Shown: positions 34,500 through 46,765, counted from the first letter of the stretch. The stretch is 64,000 nucleotides of DNA from Diadophis punctatus similis (GCA_023053685.1 JALIGW010000063.1:434001-498000); one strand, 5' to 3'. A program made the numbers and translations. The notes: a model not told the origin generated them from the sequence alone.

Positions 34500-36280
34500 T
34501 TAGTTTCCATTGTGCCATGTGATTAACAATTCCTAGTCAAAACTGGTCCTTCTCCCAGAGACACTAAATTCCCATAAATACACTTTTATCCAATTGGTTG
34601 TTTCCTGCATGCAGGATCTGTAGATACTCATTGGTGACTTCCTTCTTTCCTTTTCTTTTCCTTTTCCTTTTCTGCAGTATTATTTGGTCCTTGGATTCAC
34701 CTGGTAGACTCTTCTTAACTTGGGAGGGTTACCTCTTTGTGAACACTTACATTTTCACACTCTTTCTCTCTCTCAAAGCAGTTCGTTTTATATTGCCCTC
34801 CCTACCTATAGCAGCTAGGACAACTTCATTCAGCGAAAAAGTAGGAGTCTGAACAGAACATCAGGGCCACTTTCTGCTCCACACACAAGTGTCACAATCA
34901 CTCCTCCAAAGTCAAATTCCCCTTGTCAAACAAATCCAGTCATTGCTCAATTGAGCTCTCTGCATGAAAACTGAGAACTGGAATAAAAAAGGGGCCACAC
35001 ACATTTAAGAAAACTCCCTAACCCAAATGGATTTTTAGACACACTGTGTTGCCTGGTACACACACCTAAACCATGGTTTTTATTAGCTGCAAGAAAATTG
35101 GCAAGAAGTACCCTCTTTCTGAGGCCACCTGGATGGCCTAAAATAAAGTAAAGTAAAGATTACTAAAATAAACTTTTAGACACAGATTCTTGCCTTAAGT
35201 ACACTCCTAAATGGTGCCCTTTTCTGGCAGCAGGAAAGGACATGAAATCAAACTCATCATAAGACATTGGGTGCCCTGTTGTCATCCCTGGTCACAGATC
35301 AAAAATTGTGAATCTCATTTTTGACACCAGTTTCTGTGAAATCAAAACACTGAACCCAAAGCAAACAGTCAAGGCTCACTGGAGTGTTTATTACATAGTA
35401 CATACAGAGTGGACCTTGTCCAAAAAATAGACAGAAACTCCCTCAAACAAAGGAATACACTCACATCATACACTCACATCCCACTCATATACTGGTATGG
35501 GATGATAATGAGTTTTTATATTGTGAATGTTAAATTGTAAGCTGCCCAGTGGAACTTAGAGGTGAATGTGGCCACCTTATACATTTGCTTAATAAGAACA
35601 TGTAAATATTTATACATTGCAGAAAAGAGGGCGAAATGATGCAAAACAGGAGTAGAAAATGGGCTACACATGCGTAAATAATAACATAAGAAATCTCAGA
35701 TGACTTCTTTCCCTTCTGTTATCTGCAAAGAAAAATGGTCTTAGTTATAAGAAGCATTCGCCTCTTCAGATTCAGGAATTGCTATGGGAATGTTCTGATA
35801 AAACTTCCCACAAGTCACTATGAGCTGCAAGGCCCCATTCCTTACTGGGAGGTTTCTTAAATCTGTGTGGCCCCCATTCGCTTACTGTAAAGACTCATTC
35901 ATCTGGACACTGACGTTACCCACATTATCGTGACTAAAAATAAGACTTGGTATTTTGTTACTGGTTTGTTTAGGAATACGGAAGAACAGGAACAGGAGTA
36001 GGTTTATGAATAGGAGGAATATCTTTCAATATGTGCATCTTCCTCCCCACCCACCCCCATTTTATCAATTTTGAAACAATTTTAGTGATACTATTTATTA
36101 CTTGAATGTTTTAATGTTTCATCTTGTTTTTATTGAGTATAAGCTGCCTTCTTCCCTGTCATCTTCAGGGAAGACGGGAATCATATAAGTTCAATAAATA
36201 AATATGAAATGGTCAAAACCTGTTAATTCAGACTACTAAATGCCATTTCTGAAAACTAATGAATTGGTAAAAGTGATTTT
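34500..36280. other. Intergenic region between V2R-2 and V2R-3, unidentified
   Basis: No gene or classified repeat recognised. A pyrimidine-rich tract lies at about 34640-34675. Confidence 0.5.
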
Positions 36281-36289
36281 TTCTCTATT

Positions 36290-37186
36290 TTATTTTGACA
36301 TCAAATGTTCTCTGGTATTCAGATCTGGCCTAACAATAATAATGTAGCACTTGGGGATGAAGATGCAGCCCAGCAAGCCAGCAAGCCAGCACTGGAGGCC
36401 AAGATGGAGAAGATCTGAACAGCCACTTCCCCTTGGTGCTCAGGTAGGCAGGCACAAAGGACACCCAGACACTGCAGAAGACCAGCATGCTGAAGGAGAT
36501 CAGCTTGGCTTCGTTGAAAGCCCCAGGGAGATTCCGGGCCAGGAAAGCCACCGTGAAGCAGACGGCAGACAGGAAGCCCATGTACCCAAGTGCAACATAA
36601 AACATGGTGACAGAACCTTCATTGCATTGTAGGATGATCTCTCTAAGTTGGGAGTGCATGTCAGAGTCAGGGAATGGGGGGAAAGTTCCCAACCAGATGC
36701 TGCAGATGACAACTTGGAGGCCAGAACAAGAAAGGACAATAGAGTTGGCCAAGCTCTTCCCCAACCATCTCTGCACTTTATTCCCTGGTTTTGTGGCCAA
36801 GAAGGCTAACACCACTGTGACCGTTTTGGCCAAGATTGAAGAAATGGCAATTGAGAAGACGATGCTGAAGGCTGTTTGTCGGAGGAGGCAGGTCACCCTC
36901 CTTGGCCGGCCAATAAACAGGAAGGAGGTCAAGATGGAAAGCAGGAGGGAGACCAAGAGGATGTAGGAGAGATCCCGGTTGTTTGCTTTGACAATTGGTG
37001 TTTCCATGAATTTAATGAAGATCCCCAAGCCAAAGGCTGTGGTTAAAGAGAGGAACAAGGCAATGGAAGTCAGGATAATCCCCAGATTTTCTTTATAAGA
37101 AAGATAACTTTTCATTTTGGGAATACAGTGAACTCGATTGGTGTTTGGATGTTGATCATCCGGACATTTGGTACATTTGTCTGCAT
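36290..37186 (-). pseudogene. V2R-3 exon 6, frameshifted seven-transmembrane domain
   Basis: The exon starts after a CTCTTTTTCAG acceptor with [19 protein letters not shown]. It holds [50 protein letters not shown] and LSTKGK, then loses frame at about 36430: compared with V2R-1 and V2R-2 seven bases that encode part of SMV are missing. Further on ggcttgct is duplicated (about 36371-36387). The original frame would have ended at TAA 36290-36292 after an [14 protein letters not shown] tail; the current frame ends near 36330. Membrane helix 7 is therefore lost. Confidence 0.88.
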
Positions 37187-37706
37187 CTGAAAAAGAGCAG
37201 AGTAGGGTCTTATTTAACATGTCCTTAAATGAAACATATTGTTTGGGTAAAACTATTTTTGCTGTGAATGTGTGTAGGTATGTTTCTTCATTTCTCTCCA
37301 GCTAAAAACCTCTTTTCTTTTTAAATGTCAGCATTTTATCAATGAGCTTGTTGAGAGAGAAGGAGGGAGGGAGGATTCAAGGAAGGAAGGCAGTTCCACC
37401 ATTTTACCTTTCCACTGCTCAACCTCTTGAAAAGTGGAGCCCAGTCTTTTCTTGGTGCTTTAAGACACCCATGGAATGGAGCTTATAATTGAATGTGTTC
37501 AATTGTGTTCATGTGAAGGAGTGCTTGGTGTGACTTATGCCAGCTGAATTGTATAACCAGCCCTTTTGCCATGGAGCAAAAAAGATTAGATGGAGGTGAA
37601 GGTGAATTGGATATGGAGTGAGGACATTAAAATGCATCCCTCTATTTTGTATAAGCAACAAAATAACCTTCTTTGCACAAAGTCAAGAAGGAAGTTAAGC
37701 TTGGCT

Positions 37707-37766
37707 TTGAGCCATGAATCTTCTCTCCTCTCCTCTCCTCTCCTCCCCTCCCCTCCCCTCCCTTCC
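37707..37766. repeat. CTCCT pyrimidine repeat
   Basis: About ten to twelve CTCCT/CCCCT units in V2R-3 intron 5. Confidence 0.9.
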
Positions 37767-37972
37767 TCCTTATGGGTCAGGAATCAGACAATGAATCTAA
37801 AGAACAGCCTCCAACAGAACTTGTAGAATGTCAGCCTCAGAAGACACAAGCCAGGAATCACCTGATCAAATTCAGGAACCACCTGAAGAGATTAATCAGT
37901 AAGATGATTATTGTGCAAGGACACCCAACTCCAAAGACAGTGAGTAGAATGAAGAGCAAACATAGACTATGA

Positions 37973-38396
37973 CAGTGATGGCGAACCTTTTTTCCCTCTG
38001 GTGCCAAAATAGTGCGTGCACGCGCTATCGCATGCTTGTGCATGCCCACACCCATAATTCAAAGCCCCCCACTTGCCCCACCCCCCTGTGCATGCGTGCA
38101 TGATCCCCCCACTCCCCCATTTCCTGACTTCCAGTGGGCCCAGTAGGCCCGTTTTTTGCCCTCCCCAGGCTCCAGAGGCTTTCTTGGAGCTTGGGGAGGG
38201 CACAAACGGTCCCCCCGCCACACCAGAGGCCATCCGGAGGCCAAAATCGTCCTCCCAGAGCCTCCGCGCGAGCCAAAAATCAGCTGGCGTGCACACACAT
38301 GCGCGCTGTAGCTGAGCTAGGGCAATGGCTCGCGTGCCGGCAGATATGGCTCCGCATGCCACCAGTGGCACCCGTGCCATAGGTTCGCCATCACTG
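37973..38396. mobile_element. Complete hAT-type MITE with perfect 8-bp target duplication
   Basis: Ends are cagtgatggcgaacct and its exact reverse complement aggttcgccatcactg. The flanking octamers gactatga (37965-37972 and 38397-38404) are identical, as expected for hAT transposition. It is 424 bp, GC-rich inside, and has no transposase; the open frames on both strands are chance products of its composition. Confidence 0.92.
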
Positions 38397-39125
38397 GACT
38401 ATGAGATTCCATTAACAAAGTAATCAATCCTTTGATTAAAGACAGTTGGCTGCAGCCTGACTTAAGAAGCAACTCTGACCGATGACATTTTGTTGGAATC
38501 ATGCATCAAATATCCAATTCTGGAATCATATCTAGTGTATTGTTACATTATCAAACTTGAGTAAACTACTAATTTCCATAGCAACTATGTAAGTATACAA
38601 ATAATCTGAAACAGAAACAGTCAAACTATCAACTCTCAGTTCATCAAGTTTGCATCCTGTTCAGTATAGGGACTGAAATTTGGAAAACTGAAATCTGAGC
38701 TGTGATTGGTTGCTACCAGACATGGACACCTGGAACAATCTGATCAATCCTCTTCAAAGACCCAATCAAGCTTCAATCAATATATACTGAAATCTGGAAT
38801 CTCTCACTATTCAAAGCAATGATGTAAATATTAATTAGAAATATAGAAGATGTGTTGTAAAAGAGAAAGAAGAGGAGATGTTACATGTCTCATAGTACTC
38901 ACTTATCCTGTATCTTTATCTATAATTTATGACCCAGTTTGCTTGACTAGTATAGCAGATTAACCTCTGAGATAATTTCTTATAATTCAGTATGAAATAA
39001 ATGCATATTTCTATCAATATTCAAAGGGATGGGACCCACTCTGACCAAATCTTCAAAAATGCAAGTTCATGGGAAATGTCAGGGTTCTCATCCTCCCAAA
39101 AAGACTTTCTCCTGCTGTCACCCAC

Positions 39126-39252
39126 CTTCCATGGTGGAGATGGATCCTTCTGCACATGGAGGACAATTGTAGCAGCAGATGGGCTTCCCTTCCTGAGCCA
39201 CCTTCATGAATCCAGGAGAACAACTTTCCACACACTTGGAAGGGGGGAGGGG
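39126..39252 (-). pseudogene. V2R-3 exon 5: cysteine-rich linker (open)
   Basis: 127 bases on the minus strand between a CTGCCCAG acceptor and GTGGGTGA donor, encoding [15 protein letters not shown] and [13 protein letters not shown]. All six cysteines are kept, so this exon shows no damage itself. Confidence 0.9.
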
Positions 39253-39465
39253 CTGGGCAGAGAGAGGGAAAGAAATGAAATCCACAAATGAATTGTTGTA
39301 TTTCCTAAAGGAAGTAAAAGGAAAAGTTTGGAGCTCTGCAGTTCAAGGCTCAGCTTTGCTAAATCTAAACCCTACAAAAAACGCGAAGCTCATCCAACTG
39401 ATTTGGCTGCTTGTTGTTGCCTATTTATCTTCTCTTCTAATGTTTCTCACAAACAATATTTTTAC

Positions 39466-39800
39466 AGAATATAGAATAATAGAGTTGGAAGGGGCCTTGG
39501 AGGTCCTCAAGTCCAACCCCCTGCTTAAGCAGGAGACCTTATACCATTATGGACAAATAGCTGTCCAATTTCCTTCTATAGGCAAGCTGTTGCACTGATT
39601 AAGTGTCCTTACTGATGGGTAATTTCTCCTTAATTCTTGCTTGGATCTCTCTTTGATAAGTTTCCACCTGTTACTTCTTGCCTTGTCTGCTGATGATTTG
39701 GAGAATAGGTTGACACCTTCTCTGTGACAGCCCCCAAATATTGGGAGACTGCTATCAAGTCACCCCTAGTCTTTCTTTTTGTTCGAATTGACATTTCCAA
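39466..39800 (-). mobile_element. CR1 LINE 3' end, minus orientation
   Basis: Read on plus it begins aatagagttggaaggggcct, then gtccaaccccctgcttaagc, and continues back into the CR1 ORF2 C-terminal region as far as gtcacccctagtctttcttt. Several indels are present. Confidence 0.8.
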
Positions 39801-39825
39801 TTTCCACAACTGTTGATGTTATAGA

Positions 39826-40150
39826 TACAATAGATATAAACTCAAGGTAAACCGCTCCAAACTCGACTGCAGAAAATACTACTTCAGCAACAGAGTGGTC
39901 AATGCCTGGAATGCCCTACGTGACTCTGTGGTTTCTTCCCCAAACCCCCAAAACTTTAACCTTAGACTGTCTACAGTCGACCTCACCCCATTCCTAAGAG
40001 ATCTTTAAGGGGCGTGCATAGGTTCACCAGCGTGCCTACCGTCCCTGTCCTACTGTCCCCATTTATTCGTACTCATTTCCTCATGTCCATGTTTATATTT
40101 ACACCTGTTATACTGTATATGTTAGACAAACTAAATAAATAAAACAAAAT
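39826..40150 (+). mobile_element. Jockey-like LINE 3' end
   Basis: Matches the copy at 41898-42530: aaaccgctccaaactcgact, gcctggaatgccctacgtga, aagrrrtcttaaaggggcgtgca-type ending, and an AAATAAATAAAA tail. Inserted beside, and probably into, the CR1 copy whose tail resumes at about 40157 (gttgagcctccagtccccta). Confidence 0.8.
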
Positions 40151-40457
40151 AAAAATAGTTGAGCCTCCAGTCCCCTAATCATCTTTCTTACTCTTGTCAA
40201 GCACATACTCAAGGGAAAGTTGGAAGGATTCTCTGCTTTGGAGAAGTGAATCATGTTGCCTTATGATTTAAGTCTTGCTCCCCCACAGAAAACTGATACA
40301 CTACTAACTGGAAGTCAGGATATTTTTCTCAGACACCTGAACAGGCAACCAAAGAAGATGTTTCCTCTCTGGGAGAACTCAGGTGACATCCCTGCCCCAA
40401 CTCTGCTCTCCTCTTGGTGAGACCTTCAGAAAGGGTCAAATAAGGTCCTTTCCCCAC

Positions 40458-40684
40458 CTTGTCCAGCATTTCCATCTTTGCAGTAGCATTCTGGTTGATC
40501 ATCAACTTGAAATCCAAGGATCTCTTTCTTTCTAGACTTCCAAATGTCCCTTGGTGATAGACCTATTAGGTAAAATAATCCAATGCATAATGTCCAGGTC
40601 TGCTACCAGCTCTCCATTCTGATCTAAAAAAACTCCATTGATGCAATTATTATAGAACTGAGAGCTTTGAAGGAAGGAATGAAG
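40458..40684 (-). pseudogene. V2R-3 exon 4, one frame change
   Basis: From a TTCCAG acceptor it reads LHSFLQSSQFYNNCINGVFL, DQNGELVADLDIMHWIILP, then runs into TAG at about 40525 because the frame changes by one base near 40535; the second part (FGSLERKRSLDFKLMINQ, NATAKMEMLDK) continues in the other frame up to a gtgggg donor. It is 227 bases against 213 in V2R-1/2, consistent with a five-codon insertion and a one-base loss. Confidence 0.82.
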
Positions 40685-40929
40685 CTGGAATGGAAGAGAA
40701 AAATGACAATGTTACAAACGACATACAAAGCTCTATGGCAAAAATCCTCAGTTTGTGCTGGAATGATCTGTACTGAGGAATATGCAATTTTAAAAAATCT
40801 ATTAAAAGGACTAAAACTGACCATTCAAAGCAAAGACTGACAAAAGTGGTCCTTTATCTCTCCCTATTCATAATTGTCACTGCAGAGGGACATTAGAAAA
40901 CCAAAGGGAAGTTTAGCAAACGATACTAA

Positions 40930-41168
40930 GGAGTTGTGGTGGCACAGTGGTTAGAGTGCAGTGCTGCAGGCTACTTCTGCTGATCACCGGCTGCCAGCAG
41001 TTTGACAGATCAAATCTCACCAGGCTCAAGGTTGACTCAGCCTTCAATCCTTCAAAATGAGGACCCAGATTGTTGGGGGCAATATGCTGACTCTGTAAAA
41101 CTGCTTAGAGAGGGCTGTAAATCACTGTGAAGCAGTATATAAGCCTAAGTGCTATTCCTATTGCTATA
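40930..41168 (+). mobile_element. tRNA-derived SINE
   Basis: tggtggcacagtggttagag, a disrupted B-box region, ggctcaaggttgactcagcc, gaggacccagattgttgggg and the tail agcagtatataagcctaagt with ctattgc repeats. Confidence 0.85.
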
Positions 41169-41897
41169 CATCCAGTGTGAGCTAGTGAGGTCCAACGTTA
41201 AAACCCCAAAGGAAGGGGATGCAGTGCATAGGCACACTGAAGGAATTCTTCCAGTGAAGTCAAAATGAAATAAAAGGCCCCACAGAGTAACAAGGCTATA
41301 AAGAACTGGTGTACAGATCCATGGAAGGATAGGAGGAGAAAAATCTTTGCTCATCTTGAGGATAACTATCGGAGCCTTTGCTCTAGTAGCATGTTGTGCT
41401 TACGAATCTTGCATTATCACCTTGCATTGAGGTGATAGATGAGTTATTTGGTATGGAAAGAAGACCCCAGATCCTCACTGTGAAAGATGATTCTCTTTCA
41501 CCAGTTAAGGTCACCTCCTTGCAATTTTATGCAACATCTATGGAAGATTTTATGGAATGTTCTTCACTCTTGCTCCTTCTAGACTTTCTCCCATTCAAAC
41601 CTTTGACCTCCGCCCTCGTATCTTCTTGGCCCATAGATGTTTCTCCCTATCTTGCGACTTGATGAGATGTTTTGATATCTCAGATCCTGTTGAGAGTCTA
41701 AGCAGGGGAAGAGGAATCCAAAGGGGTCTTAGCCGAGGAATGAGACCCCCTCTGAGTCAAGCCTCCTTTGGAGCAGAAGGGCAGCCCAGGAGGTGAGAGG
41801 ATCAGAGTGTTTAACTGCCTAATATGGACAGCACATTTTCTGAGCTTGGGTGGGACAGGGTTAGTGCTCCTGCTTGTAAAGAAAAGAGTCAAAGATA

Positions 41898-42535
41898 CAA
41901 AACATTTGCCAGACCAATCCTCAAATACAGCTCACCTGTCTGGAACCCACACTGCATATCAGACATTAATACAATTGAGAGAATCCAGAAATATTTCACA
42001 AGAAGAGTCCTCCACTCCTCTGCTCGCAACAGAATACCTTATTCCACCAGACTTGAAATTTTGGGCTTACATAACTTAGAGCTACGTCGCCTTCGATCTG
42101 ATCTAAATGTAGTTCATAAAATCACCTGCCACAATGTCCTACCTGTCAATGAATACTTCAGCTTCAACCGCAACAACACACACGCACACAATAGATTCAA
42201 ACTCAATGTAAACCGCTCGAAACTCGACTGCAGCAAATACGACTTCAGCAACAGAGTGATCAATGCCTGGAATGCACTACCTGACTCTGTGGTTTGTTCC
42301 CCAAACCCCAAAAACTTTAACCTTAGACTGACTACAGTCAAACTCTCCCCATTCCTAAGAGGTCTGTAAAGGGCGTGCATAAGCGCACCACTATGCCTAC
42401 CCTCCCTGTCTTACTATCCAATTGTCCAAATTTACCTATACCTACTTTGCTTTTGTTTATGTTTATACCATACCTGATATCTTGTTCACATTTTGACAAA
42501 TAAAATAAAATAAATAAATAAATAAATGAAAGAGG
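41898..42535 (+). mobile_element. Jockey-like LINE, 5'-truncated 3' end
   Basis: Encodes the C-terminal part of a LINE reverse transcriptase ORF: FARPILKYSSPVWNPHC, TIERIQKYFTRRV, YSTRLEILGLHNLELRRLRS, DLNVVHKI, NRVINAWNALPDSVV and LSPFLRGL, ending at TAA near 42367, then a short 3' untranslated stretch and an AAATAAATA tail at 42500-42528. The same tail is present at 39826 and 58158. The RRLRSDL and NAWNALP motifs belong to the jockey/Rex1/L2 range of LINEs; I cannot place the clade more closely. Confidence 0.85.
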
Positions 42536-42611
42536 TGAATGCCTCTTTTATTTATTTAATCATAAATAAAAGAGGTGAAAGTAGTTAGCATGAAGCTGTT
42601 ATATATAAAAG

Positions 42612-42890
42612 GGGATCAAACTATTTCCGAAAGCACCTGAAGGTGGGACAAGAGGCAATGGAAGTAAACTAAGGAAAGAAGCAACCTAGAACTTAGAAGA
42701 AGTTTCCTAATGCTGAGAACAATCTACCAATCGAATGGCTTGCATTCAGAAGTTGTGGTTGCTCCATCAATGGAGGCTTTCAAGAAGAGCCATTTGTCTG
42801 AAATGGTATAGGGTCTCCTGCTTCAGCAAGGGGTGGGACTAGATGACCTCCAAGGTTCCTTCCAGCTCTGTTATTCTATGTTCTATGTTT
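42612..42890 (+). mobile_element. CR1 LINE 3' end
   Basis: gaaagcacctgaaggtggga, gcaacctagaacttagaaga, then gtatagggtctcctgcttca and gacctccaaggttccttcca, finishing in ttctatgttctatg. Confidence 0.85.
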
Positions 42891-43065
42891 TAGAAATGAG
42901 CAAGATAAAATGAAAGAAACAGGGAGACCAAGCGACAGTTGGAAGTCCATTTAATTTTTATTTTCAAACTAAATTATTACTTTCGTCAGAGTAGTTACAC
43001 AGTTCTTACAATTGTAAAATTGATTCTCAACTTCAATGGAGAGCTGTGAAAAAGAGAATAAGTAC

Positions 43066-43878
43066 CTGCCAGGCCTTCAGCACTGGAATTTTGAAGTTTT
43101 TAATATTTTTAAATGTTGTCCTCCAGGATCTGGATAAATAAGCTGTGTTTAAGGCCCATCCCACAGCCCGGACTGTGTTGTAAATGAAATAGCTGTCCAG
43201 AGTCAGGATCCGATCCTTTTCCTCTTTCCTCGGAGTTTCCAGGTCTACTTTCTGCTTGCACCGTCTCCAGACTTTCACCGAAAAGGCATCCATGGTGTAG
43301 GAGCACAAGAAAGAGTTCTCTGCAAAGCGACTCATGGATTCATAAAACTCCATATCCCAATCATCGTTTGCCATTTGATTTTTCTTCATAAGAAAGGAAA
43401 AAACACTTTGGATGTATTGAAAGGGAATACTTTCATCTCTCAAATTACTATTGAAGTCCCAGCGGATTGTTGTGATCATAACTTTTCCTCTAAGAGGTTC
43501 AGCAAGAAATGCAAATATCTGATGCATAATTTGAAACCCTACAACACATGTATTCATATCTGCACCATAAATAAAAATGTTCACCTTTATCCACCTGCGA
43601 TATTTTTTAATGTCTACCTTTGGTCTCTCAAGAGCTGGGGGAAAGGTTTGCGATATAACTGGGCAAATGCCATTCCTGATCAGCATGGAAGTCAACATCC
43701 TCATGAACCTTTGTCCATTCTCAGTGTCTGGAGCAAGGAGACCCACCAAGGTCCACCTGAAATGGAGGACCAGCTTCACTATCCCTGGATACTGGACTCC
43801 TTCAGGAGGGAGCATTGGGTAGAGGAAAGGAAATTGAGTTTCATCACTCAGAATCCGGGAGTCAAAACTGTGACTGAT
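43066..43878 (-). pseudogene. V2R-3 exon 3: ligand-binding domain (open)
   Basis: 271 open codons between a CCTTTTCAG acceptor and a GTACTT donor. Begins ISHSFDSRILSDETQFPFL, with LVLHFRWTLVGLLAPDTENG, EPLRGKVMITT, FSVKVWRRCKQK and VGWALNTAYLSRSW, ending VLKAWQ. It is undamaged and five to seven codons longer than in V2R-1/2. Confidence 0.9.
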
Positions 43879-44189
43879 CTGAAAAGGAATACAAAGAAAC
43901 TCTAGTTTACTGAAGAGCAGGAAAAAAAACAAAAATGTAGCTTTAATGGAGGAATTGTTTCACTCCTTGTAATGAAGAACTTTCCCTAGCGACATTCAGC
44001 AGAGTTGTACAATCTGCATTAAGATTGTGCCAGGGATGGGATATATCTGCTCAGAACCTTCTCTCTCATTCAATAGAACCTTCATGCAATCATGCAATTC
44101 TCACAATAGAACTTTGTTCTTCATTTACAAGAGAGAATGGCTGGCTGCAAGTTGCATGTCTAAAAATGGTCTTCCCAACAAAGACACAC

Positions 44190-44481
44190 CTGTGGGATTT
44201 TGTAGGTTACCAACATGGTCGAAATCTGGAAGGTGATGTCAGTATCAGCCCCTTCGAGAACAGCCATTGTGTTTCTCTGCCTTCCACAGCTGTAGTTGGG
44301 AACGTTGGCCTCCCCCTCCGAAAGCAGATCCAGCAAAACCTCCGAGGTCATTTGTGCTCTGAAATAATTGTCATAGATGTTGTATCCCAGGGTGACATTG
44401 AACGAAATGTTGGGGTCCTTGTTGATGGCTTGGATTGCAAAGGGGAAGGATAGTATTTTCCAGTACTCTGTTACTGTTTTC
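44190..44481 (-). pseudogene. V2R-3 exon 2: ligand-binding lobe 1, proximal part (open)
   Basis: 292 bases on minus between TACTTTCAG and GTGTGTC. Encodes FPFAIQAINKDPN, FNVTLGYNIYDNYFRAQMTS and GEANVPNYSCGRQRN, ending VTYKIPQ. The frame is open and one codon longer than in V2R-1/2. Confidence 0.9.
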
Positions 44482-44917
44482 CTGAAAGTATGAATGTATC
44501 AGAACATAATCAATGGAAGCAAAATGTTATTTAACTGTTCTTTCAACAATTGTATTTCTAATCCACCTAAGGCTGAGAGGTTTGGAGGCATTTTCAAGTC
44601 TCAAAAAAAAAAATCTCTCACCTATCTGAATGCATATTATGTCTGGGTTTGTCTAGTTATAGCTATATTATGTCTGAGTTTATCTGGTATTATTTCCCTA
44701 ACTCTTTTTACATTTAAATTTATTAGGATTTTTTCCCCAAAATATGAAATGTTAATCAAAAGAAAAAAGGAAATAAATAAATAAAGAAGGAAAATGCAAG
44801 AAATAAAGAAGAGAAAAATAATCTGATTTCTAACCTTCTTTTCAACAGATATTTTTTCATTTCTTTAAATTCTACATTTTTCACAATCTAGTCTTCCACT
44901 CTGAGAATTCCATGATA

Positions 44918-45605
44918 CTTCCATCATTGAGCACACAATAATCTTGCCACAGTTACCATTTACAAACATTATGAATGTTATATAAATCTTTGCTCAGTAA
45001 TCCCAGTAAAAAAGAATTGTGCTTTCTTCACAATTTTTAGCCTTTCAAATTCTTTGCATTGTTGTGTCAATTTGTATCTAAAATTTCTGAGTTTTCTCAC
45101 AAGTCCACTCTGAATGATAAAATGTTTCCCAATGCTTTTCACAATTCCTGCATTGGTTTTGCATATTTTTACACATCTTTGATAATTTATCTGATGTCCT
45201 GTACCAAGAATACATCATTTTATTTCTAAAACATTCTCTTAACCCATGACAGAGTGTAAACTGAATACCAATTACCCAAATTCTCTGCATCTTTATTTAA
45301 TAGTGAATTCAGTCATTTAAATTGAACCTGTTCATACTCTGCTTCAAATCCTTAAAACTTCATACATTTTTGTTATTACATGTTCATCATTTGTACATAA
45401 TTCAGTTTAAAATTCAATTTTTGGCTTGTTCTTCACATTGTCCTTATTCTTGCTGTTGTATTGAGATTTCAGACTGACTTTCAATCTCTTTCTGCCCTTT
45501 TGCCTATTTATCTTCCCAATAATTAATAATTGGAAGTGTGACCTATTATTCCACATGAAATATAGAATCATTAAAGGACACATACAGACAGAGACACCCA
45601 CAATG
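44918..45605. repeat. Tandem duplication, copy A (about 690 bp)
   Basis: Aligned along its length with 45606-46900 once the two inserts there are removed: aaaaaagaattgtgctttct / aaaaaagaattctggtttct, gaatacatcattttattt / gaatagatcattttattt, gaataccaattacccaaatt, ttgagatttcagactgactt. Lies in V2R-3 intron 1. The short minus-strand frames in it carry no known motif. Confidence 0.82.
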
Positions 45606-45967
45606 AGCATACAGTAGCCTTACTGTTGTTACCATATATAAAATCCATCTGCTATGAATGCTTTTTAATTCATTGTTGAGAAGTCCCAATAAAAAAGAAT
45701 TCTGGTTTCTTCACAATATTTAGTCTTTCTAATTCTTTGCATGATTGCGTAATTTTGCACAATTCTTTGTATCTAAAATGTCTTAGTTTTCTCACAAATC
45801 CACCCTGCATGACAAAATGTTCCCCCATGAGTTTCACAATTCCTGCTTTTCTTTGAAATACGTTTTACACATTTTTTGATAAATTCTCTGGTGTCATATA
45901 TCAAGAATAGATCATTTTATTTTTTAAAAAAAATAACGTTCTCTTATTTATTTTATTTATTTATTTG

Positions 45968-46219
45968 TGAGATTTATATACCGCCTCACAGTGCAAGCAC
46001 TCTCTAAGCGGTTTTCAAAAGTAAGCAATGTATATTTTCAAAAGTAAGCAATGTATGTATATTGCCCCCAACAATCTGGGTCCTCATTTTACCTACCTCG
46101 GGAGGATGGAAGGCTGAGTCAACCTTGAGCCGGTGAGACTTGAACCGCTGACCTGCGGATCAGTGTCAGCTAAAGTGGCCTGCAGTACTGCCTCTAACCG
46201 CTGCGCCACCTCGGCTCTT
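45968..46219 (-). mobile_element. tRNA-derived SINE, minus orientation
   Basis: The reverse complement reads gagccgaggtggcgcagcgg, then a B-box-like region, ggctcaaggttgactcagcc and tgaggcggtatataaatctc with an AAATA tail. A 17-base stretch (aagtaagcaatgtatat-like) is duplicated internally at 46019-46050. Absent from copy A of the tandem duplication. Confidence 0.88.
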
Positions 46220-46423
46220 AAAGTATGACCCAGTGTAAATTGAATACCAGTTACCCAAATTCTCTCCATTTAATTTCCAAATTGAACAGTGCATTCTGTC
46301 ATTCATCTTCTGTTTCAAATGCTTAAAACTTTATACATTTTTGTTATCACATGTTCACCATTTGTGCATAATTCAGCTTTAAATTCAGTTTTAGCTTATT
46401 CTTCATATTGTCCTAATTCTTGC

Positions 46424-46765
46424 GGTTGTCCCAAAGGTGCTTTTTCAGGATTCAACTGGACTTTCTTGGTTTCTTTTTCTTTTGAAGATGTTTTGCTTCT
46501 CATCCAAGAAGCTTCTTCAGCTCTGACAGGATAGTGGGGAATGGAAGTGTTTCAATGACCCTCCAATAGGATGCAAATTGCCAGCTGTCTGCAAGGAATA
46601 TAAATCCTTCCATTGCCCCCCATCCTGTCAGAGCTAAAGAGCTGAAGAAGCTTCTTGGATGAGAAGCAAAATGTCTCCAAAAGAAAAAAAAGTCCAGTTG
46701 CCTCCTGAAAAAGCACCTTTGGGACAACCACGACCTGGATGACTGAGAACCTCCATAGACTTTTG
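46424..46765. mobile_element. Palindromic MITE with 7-bp target duplication
   Basis: The two halves are long inverted repeats: ggttgtcccaaaggtgcttt at the left and aaagcacctttgggacaacc at the right, and ttctcatccaagaagcttct against agaagcttcttggatgagaa inside. Flanking heptamers ttcttgc (46417-46423 and 46766-46772) are identical, and copy A of the surrounding duplication shows the empty site (ttattcttgctgttg). The transposon family is not determined. Confidence 0.82.

Noticed and set aside
37967..38382. Several frames of 80-137 codons on both strands
   Set aside because: Lie inside the non-coding hAT MITE and vary with its GC-rich composition.
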